Of a stretch of 7,697 bases of DNA, positions 1 through 7,697 are shown in pieces. Position numbers and translations under genes: made by a program. Positions within the stretch are counted from its first letter, which is position 1. The number at the start of each line of letters is the position of its first letter. This stretch comes from Ferruginibacter sp. (GTDB taxonomy: Bacteria > Bacteroidota > Bacteroidia > Chitinophagales > Chitinophagaceae). The stretch spans positions 1-7,697 of the forward strand of contig JAGPDJ010000100.1 of assembly GCA_018057635.1 (NCBI GenBank). The letters are read 5' to 3'. The notes below the pieces were generated by a model. That model had not been told where the DNA came from. It worked only from the letters and a program-made list of their open reading frames with translations, and made no database searches.

Positions 1-648
1 GGCATAATGGGTAAACACATCCAGGCATTCCGCATCGCCAAATGGTTTATAAGAATCCTGCATTAATTTATTGATCGTTTGTTCAGTAATCGAAGGGTTT
101 ATTCCACCGAATTTATCAAATGATGAATAAACCGGAAATCCACTCCTGCCTTCATTTAAAATCCTGTCGAAAGCATCCCAGGCGCCAAAAGCAGCTACTT
201 TGTTTTTATAACCGGGTTGTTTGTTTAAAAACTCCAGCAGGTTGGTATTAGGATTTGGCGGATAACCGTTACTGTTGATCAAAGTATCCGGGAAACCGGT
301 GAATATTTCATTATAGCCGGGATATGAGAACCAATAAGGGTTTGCATTATCAACATAGTTATGATAAAGCCGGTTGCCATAGATCTGCCCGGTAGATTCA
401 ATAGTGCTCCATAGAAATGGCATTAGTTTTTTTCTTCTGTCTGATTCATTGCCTGCCCAGTATTTCCGGTACAGGTACAGGCTGTCATCCTGGTTGTATT
501 TTTTATTATTGGCAAGCGAACTGTCCATCCCATTGAATACTTCCTGCCACCTGAGACCATCAGTGGTAATAATAATTATATTTTCTGCTTTTTGGGAATA
601 GCTGAACAAAGTAGTTAGAGATAGTGCAAACACCAGCAATGGTTTCAT
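1..648 (-). CDS. Exported alkaline-phosphatase-superfamily hydrolase, N-terminal part (truncated by window edge)
   Basis: Reading the minus strand from the ATG at 648 gives 216 uninterrupted codons to the window edge. The protein begins with a hydrophobic signal peptide (about residues 1-19, ending ..FSYSQ), so it is probably periplasmic. Next comes a beta strand ending in TTDGLRW, with metal-ligand Asp at residue 30. The segment FSYPGYNEIFTG has Ser108 where phosphodiesterases and phosphatases of the alkaline phosphatase superfamily carry the Thr/Ser nucleophile (compare TFPNHY in nucleotide pyrophosphatases). Relatives in Bacteroidota are often labelled 'phosphoglyceromutase' or 'sulfatase-like'. 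The substrate cannot be told from this half, and the distal metal-binding Asp/His residues lie outside the window. Its start overlaps the CutC stop by one base (TAATG), which suggests translational coupling and membership of the same transcript. The superfamily is secure; phosphatase versus phosphodiesterase is open. Confidence 0.85.
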   Translation of the reverse strand, partial: MKPLLVFALSLTTLFSYSQKAENIIIITTDGLRWQEVFNGMDSSLANNKKYNQDDSLYLYRKYWAGNESDRRKKLMPFLWSTIESTGQIYGNRLYHNYVDNANPYWFSYPGYNEIFTGFPDTLINSNGYPPNPNTNLLEFLNKQPGYKNKVAAFGAWDAFDRILNEGRSGFPVYSSFDKFGGINPSITEQTINKLMQDSYKPFGDAECLDVFTHYA

Positions 649-1385
649 TATGCATATATTTTAAATTCATTCAATAAGGCTTGTATCTTCATTATTTCTC
701 CGGCATCCACAGAAACGGATTGTAATTTTTCCTGCATTGTTTCAGAAATAAATTTCATGCCTGATTCAACTAGTCTCCTGGCAGAGGTATGAAATTCAGT
801 TGCCTTTGTTTTACCTGCTATTTCAATGATATTATCAGATCTTACAGCACTTCCCGGCATGATGATGATCCTGTCGCCAGCTTTATTAACAAGTGAACCA
901 ATCAGATCCAGTGCATCTGTTGCCATTGGTTTTTGCCCACTTGTAAGGATCCGCTCACATCCCGTTTCAATGATGTCTTCCATTGCTTCAAATGCATCAA
1001 TTGTTCTGTCAAAAGCCCGGTGAAAGGTAACCCCCATGGGATAGGCAAGTTCTACCAACTGGCTGCACCTGTTTTTATCAACTGTTCCGTCTTCATTCAG
1101 TAAACCAATCACCACACCATCACAACCCAGTTTTTTACAAAGGCTGATATCTGTTTTCATGATTTCAAATTCTGCTTCACTATACAGAAAATCTCCGCCA
1201 CGCGGCCTGATGATGGGGTAAAGCTGTATGTGCAATTGCTGCCTGGCTGATTTTATAAAACCAAATGATGGGGTAGTGCCGCCTTCGCCAGGTCCAGCAC
1301 ATAATTCGATGCGATGTGCGCCGGAAGCCTGTGCTATGATACAGCTTTCAATATTAAACCCGATTATTTCAAGTACATGGTTCAT
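648..1385 (-). CDS. cutC: CutC family TIM-barrel protein
   Basis: A 245-residue protein, the usual CutC length and a full domain. Family motifs appear in order: RIELC (25-29), IRPRGGDF (59-66), GVVIGLL (90-96), FHRAFD (121-126), RILTSG (145-150), IMPGSAV (175-181) and EFHTSA (197-202). These mark the beta strands and loops of a TIM barrel with a phosphate- or anion-binding look. There is no signal peptide, so it is cytosolic. The family name comes from a copper-sensitive E. coli mutant. That phenotype was later attributed to MicL, a small RNA made from the cutC 3' region, so a copper role should not be assumed. Here it lies 62 bases after the glycosylasparaginase gene and overlaps the phosphatase-like gene by one base, which suggests sugar or glycoside metabolism (inference). 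The family assignment is very safe; the reaction is unknown. Confidence 0.95.
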   Translation of the reverse strand: MNHVLEIIGFNIESCIIAQASGAHRIELCAGPGEGGTTPSFGFIKSARQQLHIQLYPIIRPRGGDFLYSEAEFEIMKTDISLCKKLGCDGVVIGLLNEDGTVDKNRCSQLVELAYPMGVTFHRAFDRTIDAFEAMEDIIETGCERILTSGQKPMATDALDLIGSLVNKAGDRIIIMPGSAVRSDNIIEIAGKTKATEFHTSARRLVESGMKFISETMQEKLQSVSVDAGEIMKIQALLNEFKIYA

Positions 1386-1447
1386 AATAAAGACATGCTA
1401 TCTATTTATATACTTTCAGATTCTGCTGATAAAAATGAAACTATTTT

Positions 1448-2464
1448 TTAAATAAGATATTTAGATGGATGTATGGTGTTTTCTTTTTCACTCTTTACAG
1501 CATATACAAAACCTTCCTGTATGGCATAAGCGCCGTATTGCCCTTTTTTGTTCATAGCTAAAAACCCAACCTGCAATGATTTTGCTTTTTCTTTATCTCT
1601 TTTTACAATTCTCTCAACCGCTTTTTTACAGGCATTTTCAGGTGAATAACCCTGGCGCATAAACTCAACTACCAGGTGTGTGCCGCATATCCTGATCACT
1701 TCTTCACCAGTGCCACTGCTGGTAGCAGCACCAACCTCATTGTCTACAAATAATCCGGCTCCAATAACAGGAGAGTCGCCAATCCTGCCATGTAATTTAA
1801 AAGCCATACCACTCGTTGTAACTGCACCGCTCAGGTTAGCTTTAACATCCATGGCTAACAGGCCCATGGTATCGTGATTGGCAGATCCGTCTTCAAAAAA
1901 ATTAGGTGCAAACGGCCCGTTTGTTTTTTTGTTTTCTATATTAATTACAGGTTTATACTCACTGTTCTTAAGCCATTCTGTATATGCTTTTTTTGCATCT
2001 ACTGAAAGTTCTGCAGATTCCAGTTTAAATCCATTTTCCAGCGCAAATTGCTGGGCGCCGGCTCCAACCAGTATTACATGCGGTGTTTTTTCCATTACCA
2101 TTCGGGCAACTGATACCGGGTGTTTAATCCTTTCCAGTCCTGCTACAGCGCCACAGTTGGCAAATTCATCCATGATACAGCTATCCAGGGTAACAATTCC
2201 ATCCCTGTCGGGGTAACCACCCAGCCCAACACAGCAGTTGATTTCATTCTCTATATAAATGGCGCCTGCTTCCACAGCATCCAGCGCACGTCCGCCTGCA
2301 GATAATATCTTCCAGGCTGCTGCATTTACCGGCATTCCACTGTCCCAGGTAGAAATAACAATTGGTTTTGTATTTACACCCATGCCGGTTAACAAAGAAT
2401 CCTTTGTTGAAATCACCGGTGCTGCAAGTGCCGAGAGTTTTAAAAATTTCCTACGGTTAAGCAT
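1448..2464 (-). CDS. N4-(beta-N-acetylglucosaminyl)-L-asparaginase (glycosylasparaginase), Tat-exported Ntn hydrolase
   Basis: A 338-residue precursor. It should hydrolyse the GlcNAc-Asn bond left after degradation of N-linked glycoproteins, releasing aspartate and the amino sugar. The N-terminus carries a twin-arginine signal (NRRKFLKLSALAAP, residues 3-16), which fixes the start and implies folded export to the periplasm. The substrate-site Trp is in VISTW (Trp40). The autocleavage site is NHDTMG: cleavage between Asp198 and Thr199 would leave Thr199 as N-terminal nucleophile of the beta subunit. Downstream lie TTSGMAFKLHGRIGDSP (Thr216/Thr217, Arg227, Asp230) and SSGTGEE (Thr252-Gly253), matching the residues that bind the substrate carboxylate and form the oxyanion hole in human and Flavobacterium enzymes. 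No catalytic residue is missing. It starts 27 bases after the GH109-like gene, consistent with co-transcription. Plant-type asparaginases are a less likely alternative because HGRIGDSP is typical of true glycosylasparaginases. Confidence 0.95.
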   Translation of the reverse strand: MLNRRKFLKLSALAAPVISTKDSLLTGMGVNTKPIVISTWDSGMPVNAAAWKILSAGGRALDAVEAGAIYIENEINCCVGLGGYPDRDGIVTLDSCIMDEFANCGAVAGLERIKHPVSVARMVMEKTPHVILVGAGAQQFALENGFKLESAELSVDAKKAYTEWLKNSEYKPVINIENKKTNGPFAPNFFEDGSANHDTMGLLAMDVKANLSGAVTTSGMAFKLHGRIGDSPVIGAGLFVDNEVGAATSSGTGEEVIRICGTHLVVEFMRQGYSPENACKKAVERIVKRDKEKAKSLQVGFLAMNKKGQYGAYAIQEGFVYAVKSEKENTIHPSKYLI

Positions 2465-2491
2465 ATACGCTGTATTAACAGTTTCCGTTTA

Positions 2492-4212
<1,721 letters not shown>

Positions 4213-4232
4213 AAAAAGTATTTGTTCTAAAG

Positions 4233-5417
4233 TTACGGCTTTGGGCTGTCAGTTATTTTTAAAAAATATAAATAAATAATCACTGCAAGTGATATAACAG
4301 CTGTAACCAGGAAAGTGAAAACAGCTCCCAAATGATACCAGAGCAATCCACATAAACTACTTGCAATCAGTGCACAAATACTTTGAAAACCACTGAATGT
4401 TCCTAATGCAGATGCTGTTTCGTTCTTTGGAACCAGGTTACTGATCCATGCTTTGCTGATCCCTTCTGTAGCTGCAGCATATATTCCATAAAGAGCAAAA
4501 AGAAGGAAGAAGACATACATGTTTTCATTTAGGGCAAATCCGGTGTACACGATACTAAATATACAAAGCCCGGTAATTAGAATGCTTTTTAGTCCGATCT
4601 TATCGGCCAGGATACCCAATGGGTATGCGCAAATAGCATACACCAGGTTATAGAATATATAAATGCCAATAATTACGGTATCACTTTGCCCGCTTTCTTT
4701 CATTTTAAGTAGCAGAAAAATATCTGAACTGTTAATAAGCGCAAACAATAAAAGACCCGCTACCAGTTTTTTATAATTTGCCGGGCTTCCTTTCCAGTAA
4801 GAAGTGAACGCAAATAAGCTAGCCTGTACGATCTCTTTTTTTTTGGTTACCTGCTTTTTAAATTCTTTAATGAACAGTGTGCTGATAATTGCAAGTACAC
4901 CTGGTACAACCGCAATGATAAAAAGCATTTGGTAATGCTCCGGATTAAAATATAAATAGATCAATGCAATGGCCGGACCAAATACAGCACCCAGTGTATC
5001 CATCGAACGGTGAAAACCAAAAACACGGCCTTTTGTTTCCGGGTTGCATTCATCACTTAACATAGCATCCCTGGCACCGGTTCTGATGCCTTTCCCAAGC
5101 CTGTCGGTTGTTCTGGAAAAAAATACCCACCAGGGATATATGAAAATGGCGAGCATCGGTTTACTGATGGCACTAAGGCCATAGCCCAGTTGAATAAATG
5201 GCAATCGCTTACCCATGGCATCGCTTCTTTTGCCAAAATAACTCTTGGTAAGCCCGGCAACGGCCTCTGCAACACCTTCTAAAACACCAATGAAAATGGC
5301 AGAATAACCAATTTGCTTCAGGAATAATGGCATAATAGGGTACAGCATTTCACTTGCCATATCTGTAAATAAGCTAACCAGCGATAGAATCCATACTGTT
5401 TTAGTGATTACCCGCAT
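4233..5417 (-). CDS. Major facilitator superfamily transporter, substrate unknown
   Basis: Counted from the ATG at 5417, this is a 394-residue inner-membrane protein with about 11-12 hydrophobic helices. The first is WILSLVSLFTDMASEMLYPIMPLFL (9-33), a signature of one MFS branch (SLFTDxxSEMxYPxxPLF). Further family marks are GVLEGVAEAVAGLTKSYFGKRSD (44-66), DRLGKGIRTGARDAML (105-120) and a motif-A copy GILADKIGLK (268-277) between helices in the C-terminal half. A lysine-rich central loop (about 184-195) separates the halves. An in-frame ATG at 5471 would add 18 residues (MKCLIIQILQNIFTQLYN), but those do not look conserved and lie at or upstream of a candidate transcription start, so 5417 is preferred. 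It is the first gene of the minus-strand block and could import released sugars or export a compound. The sequence does not decide which. Confidence 0.92.
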   Translation of the reverse strand: MRVITKTVWILSLVSLFTDMASEMLYPIMPLFLKQIGYSAIFIGVLEGVAEAVAGLTKSYFGKRSDAMGKRLPFIQLGYGLSAISKPMLAIFIYPWWVFFSRTTDRLGKGIRTGARDAMLSDECNPETKGRVFGFHRSMDTLGAVFGPAIALIYLYFNPEHYQMLFIIAVVPGVLAIISTLFIKEFKKQVTKKKEIVQASLFAFTSYWKGSPANYKKLVAGLLLFALINSSDIFLLLKMKESGQSDTVIIGIYIFYNLVYAICAYPLGILADKIGLKSILITGLCIFSIVYTGFALNENMYVFFLLFALYGIYAAATEGISKAWISNLVPKNETASALGTFSGFQSICALIASSLCGLLWYHLGAVFTFLVTAVISLAVIIYLYFLKITDSPKP

Positions 5418-5468
5418 ATTATATAGTTGTGTAAATATATTTTGTAAAATCTGAATAATTAAACATTT

Positions 5469-5499
5469 CAATCATAAGTCATATGCCTCTCAAAACAAA
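5469..5499 (-). promoter_or_regulatory. Candidate Bacteroidota-type promoter for the minus-strand block
   Basis: On the minus strand there is TTTG (5496-5499), then 19 bases, then TATGATTG (5469-5476). The Bacteroidota housekeeping form is TTTG/TTG, about 19-20 bases, then TAnnTTTG; the -7 box here has one mismatch. Transcription would begin near 5462, giving a leader of about 45 bases before the ATG at 5417. That start would exclude the upstream ATG at 5471. In AT-rich DNA such a match can arise by chance, so this is a moderate call. Confidence 0.4.
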
Positions 5500-5535
5500 T
5501 AGTTTATGTACATTGCAGGGGTAAACTGGGGTGTT

Positions 5536-5583
5536 ATGAAGACAAAATTTTGCTTATTATACCTTATTTACAGCAAGAAGTAA
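5536..5583 (+). CDS. Possible 15-codon leader ORF before the RNase R gene
   Basis: An ATG at 5536 opens MKTKFCLLYLIYSKK, closed by TAA at 5581-5583, only 6 bases before the RNase R start. A GGGG run ends 5 bases before its ATG, which is unusual in this AT-rich spacer. The peptide is short, hydrophobic in the middle and basic at both ends. It could be a translated leader or simply a chance ORF. No family is recognised and nothing beyond position supports coding. Confidence 0.2.
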   Translation: MKTKFCLLYLIYSKK

Positions 5584-5589
5584 TTAATT

Positions 5590-7587
5590 ATGGGAAAAGG
5601 TAAAAATACGGAACACAAAAAATCTTCACAGGTTAAGACAGTGAAAGGAAAACTGGATATCAGCCGGAGCGGGATGGGATATGTGATTGTAGAAGGACAG
5701 GATAAAGACATATTGGTTAAACCAAATGATTTTGGGAAAGCATTTCATGGCGATATGGTTAGTGTACAGGTTTCAAATGATTCCGGCAGGGGAAAGCGGA
5801 TGGAAGGAAAAGTGGTTGATGTGATTCAAAGGAAACAGGTTGAATTTATTGGCAATGTAGCAGTAAATAAAAATGTTGCTTTCTTCATTTCAGGTTCAGG
5901 AAAAACAATACCAGATTTTTTTATCCCAACTGAAAAGCTCAATGGCGCAACAGACGGCGACAGGGTAGTGGCACGTTTAGTTAAATGGGATAAATCTGAT
6001 AAAAAGCCGCAGGCTGAAGTGGTTACCGTTATTCATGCAGAAGATGAGGCAGATATGGCCATGAAGGAAATATTGATAGATGCAGGATTTCCCTTGCAGT
6101 TTGAAACCGAAGTATTAAAGGAAGCAGCAAAACTTTCTGAAAAAATTACAAGGGAAGAGATCAGTAAACGAAAAGATTGCCGTGATATACTCACTTTCAC
6201 CATTGATCCGGCTGATGCAAAAGATTTTGATGACGCTATTTCAATCCGAAACCTCGACAATGGAAATTATGAGATCGGCGTGCACATTGCAGATGTAAGT
6301 CATTTTATTAAACACGATAGTATTCTTGACAAAGCAGCATATAAAAGGGCTACCAGTGTTTACCTGCCAGACAGGGTAAACCCGATGTTACCGGAACGTA
6401 TTTCCAATGAACTTTGTTCATTAAGGCCCAATGAAGACAAGTACACTTTTTCTGTGATCTTCCAGATTACAAACAGGGCTGAAATAAAGCACAAATGGAT
6501 CGGCAGAACATTGATTCACAGCAATCACCGGTTTACTTATGAAGAAGTGCAGCAAACCATTGAAACAAAAGACGGGCTTCATTATAAACCTATTTTATTG
6601 TTAAACGATCTTGCAAAGAAATTCAGGAAAGAACGTTTTGATAATGGGGCAATAAATTTTTCTTCGCAGGAAGTAAAATTCAAACTGGATGAAAAAGGTA
6701 ACCCGATAGGAATAGTCATTAAGGAAAGCAAAGATGCTCACAAACTCATTGAAGAATTCATGCTGCTGGCTAACCGGACAGTTGCGGAATATGTTTCCAG
6801 GATAAAAAGCAACAAAGAACCCATTCCCTTTCCCTACCGCATACACGATACACCCGACGAGGAAAAATTGAAAGCCTTTGCTGCTTATGCAAGGAAGTTT
6901 GGGTATAAATTTGATATACATAATGAAAAAGAAATAGCAACTTCATTTAATAAATTGCTGGAGGAAGTACAGGGTAAACCTGAACAGCATGTGCTGGAAC
7001 AACTGGGTATCCGCACCATGGCCAAAGCGGTGTATACGTCACAAAATGTTGGTCATTACGGATTGGGATTTGAAAATTATTGTCATTTTACTTCGCCCAT
7101 CAGAAGATATCCGGATGTGATGGTTCACCGTATTTTACAGGAATGCCTGGAGAAGAACCTGAAGATTGATAAAAAGATGGATGAGAAGTGCAAGCATTGC
7201 AGTGACAGGGAAAGAAGCGCCATGGAAAGTGAACGTGCAGGCAATAAATACAAACAGGTACAATACATGCGTCAATTCGTTGGCGATGATTTTGATGGCA
7301 TCATCAGCGGGGTTTCAACATTTGGATTCTGGGTTGAAACGATCGAACACAAATGTGAAGGTTTGGTGAGCCTGAGAGACCTCAGTGAATTTGATGATTT
7401 CAGGCACGATGAAACGGAATATATGCTTGTTGGTATGCGTACAGGACAAAAATTCAGGATGGGAGATAAAGTAAAAATAAAAGTTGTTGCTGCAAATCTC
7501 ACCAAACGCCAGTTAGATTATCATTGGGTTCCCGATAATGTAAAGCCGGTTAAAACGGCGAAAAAGACAGCAAAGAAGAATAGTTAA
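5590..7587 (+). CDS. rnr: RNase R / RNase II family 3'-5' exoribonuclease
   Basis: A 665-residue cytosolic enzyme that degrades RNA processively from the 3' end in mRNA turnover and rRNA quality control. Domains in order: a basic N-terminal tail (1-20), cold-shock/OB domains (about 20-150, including GKLDISRSGMGYVIVEG), the RNB catalytic domain (about 195-525) and an S1 domain (about 566-640), then a lysine-rich tail ending KKTAKKNS. The metal-binding cluster IDPADAKDFDDA gives Asp206, Asp212, Asp214 and Asp215, with the same spacing as Asp201, 207, 209 and 210 of E. coli RNase II. Tyr258 (SVYLPDR) matches RNase II Tyr253, and TSPIRRYPD supplies the conserved arginines (505/506). It is shorter than E. 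coli RNase R (about 813) because it lacks the helix-turn-helix N-terminus and the long basic C-terminus; this compact form is common in Bacteroidota. It is transcribed divergently from the transporter block. The start at 5590 puts the basic tail directly before the first OB domain. Confidence 0.97.
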   Translation: MGKGKNTEHKKSSQVKTVKGKLDISRSGMGYVIVEGQDKDILVKPNDFGKAFHGDMVSVQVSNDSGRGKRMEGKVVDVIQRKQVEFIGNVAVNKNVAFFISGSGKTIPDFFIPTEKLNGATDGDRVVARLVKWDKSDKKPQAEVVTVIHAEDEADMAMKEILIDAGFPLQFETEVLKEAAKLSEKITREEISKRKDCRDILTFTIDPADAKDFDDAISIRNLDNGNYEIGVHIADVSHFIKHDSILDKAAYKRATSVYLPDRVNPMLPERISNELCSLRPNEDKYTFSVIFQITNRAEIKHKWIGRTLIHSNHRFTYEEVQQTIETKDGLHYKPILLLNDLAKKFRKERFDNGAINFSSQEVKFKLDEKGNPIGIVIKESKDAHKLIEEFMLLANRTVAEYVSRIKSNKEPIPFPYRIHDTPDEEKLKAFAAYARKFGYKFDIHNEKEIATSFNKLLEEVQGKPEQHVLEQLGIRTMAKAVYTSQNVGHYGLGFENYCHFTSPIRRYPDVMVHRILQECLEKNLKIDKKMDEKCKHCSDRERSAMESERAGNKYKQVQYMRQFVGDDFDGIISGVSTFGFWVETIEHKCEGLVSLRDLSEFDDFRHDETEYMLVGMRTGQKFRMGDKVKIKVVAANLTKRQLDYHWVPDNVKPVKTAKKTAKKNS

Positions 7588-7596
7588 TAAGTTAAC

Positions 7597-7648
7597 AAGT
7601 TTATAGTAACCTAGAATGTATAAACTATAAACTCTAAACTATAAACTT
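7597..7648. repeat. 10-bp inverted repeat downstream of the RNase R gene
   Basis: AAGTTTATAG at 7597-7606 is exactly complementary to CTATAAACTT at 7639-7648, with a 32-base loop. A shorter 9-bp pairing with 7625-7633 is also possible. The arms are AT-rich and no clear T-run follows, so it is a poor intrinsic terminator, though it may protect or end the RNase R transcript. Confidence 0.5.
7619..7646. repeat. Four-copy heptamer tandem repeat
   Basis: Four consecutive 7-base units read TATAAAC, TATAAAC, TCTAAAC and TATAAAC, with one substitution in the third. The array ends 13 bases before the probable next start codon and overlaps the right arm of the dyad. Replication slippage could change the copy number. 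No function is evident. Confidence 0.7.
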
Positions 7649-7659
7649 ATTTATATAAT

Positions 7660-7697
7660 ATGCAACCTTTCACTACACTCTTACAACTTTTTGAAGC
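7660..7697 (+). CDS. Probable start of a further gene (truncated at window edge)
   Basis: After the AT-rich spacer, an ATG at 7660 opens MQPFTTLLQLFE with no stop to the window end. It is preceded by TTTATATAAT, like AT-rich starts in this phylum. The 72-base gap after the RNase R stop and the same orientation suggest a downstream gene. Twelve codons are too few to recognise a family, and a chance ORF cannot be excluded. Confidence 0.45.
   Translation, partial: MQPFTTLLQLFE

Noticed and set aside
404..601. A 65-codon plus-strand frame with a hydrophobic stretch
   Set aside because: It is antisense to the phosphatase-like gene. The hydrophobic run is the complement of that gene's coding sequence.
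1878..2216. A 112-codon open frame on the plus strand
   Set aside because: It lies wholly antisense to the glycosylasparaginase gene, whose catalytic motifs are intact. The translation shows no recognisable family pattern.
2465..2491. Short CTGT-TAAT-ACAG hairpin between the GH109-like and glycosylasparaginase genes
   Set aside because: A 4-bp stem is too weak for a terminator or operator and is expected by chance.
5418..5471. An 18-residue N-terminal extension of the MFS transporter
   Set aside because: The longer start lies at or upstream of the candidate transcription start, and the extension does not resemble the family N-terminus.
5545..5552. AAATTTTG as a -7 box for the RNase R gene
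   Set aside because: It has one mismatch, and the nearest TTG upstream (5513-5515) is 29 bases away, too far for the expected spacing.
6601..6921. A 106-codon open frame on the minus strand
   Set aside because: It is antisense to the RNB domain of the RNase R gene and has no start context or family likeness.

Overview
The window looks like chromosomal DNA from a Bacteroidota bacterium, probably of the Chitinophagaceae type. This rests on the AT-rich intergenic DNA, the lack of clear Shine-Dalgarno sites, a candidate promoter of the Bacteroidota -33/-7 form, and the protein families, notably a short conserved protein usually misnamed 'phosphoribosylpyrophosphate synthetase'. The genus is inference. 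No mobile element, CRISPR array, tRNA or rRNA was seen.

Minus-strand block (about 5417 down to 1). Six genes run in the same direction with gaps of 20, 29, 27 and 62 bases and a final 1-base overlap, so they can be read as one operon. In transcription order they are: an MFS transporter; a 100-residue protein of unknown function; a GH109-type Gfo/Idh/MocA protein (NAD-dependent alpha-N-acetylgalactosaminidase family); an N4-(beta-N-acetylglucosaminyl)-L-asparaginase with a Tat signal; a CutC-family TIM barrel; and an exported alkaline-phosphatase-superfamily protein cut off by the window edge. The two glycosidase-like enzymes suggest breakdown of glycoprotein or glycopeptide glycans outside the cytoplasm. 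CutC and the phosphatase-like protein are candidate accessory enzymes.

Divergent intergenic region (5418-5589). It holds a candidate promoter for the minus-strand block. That promoter argues the transporter starts at 5417 rather than at the longest possible start, 5471. It also holds a possible 15-codon leader ORF just before the next gene.

Plus-strand block (5590-7697). An RNase R/RNase II family exoribonuclease with all catalytic aspartates is followed by an AT-rich spacer carrying a small heptamer tandem repeat inside a dyad. The first codons of a probable further gene lie at the right edge.
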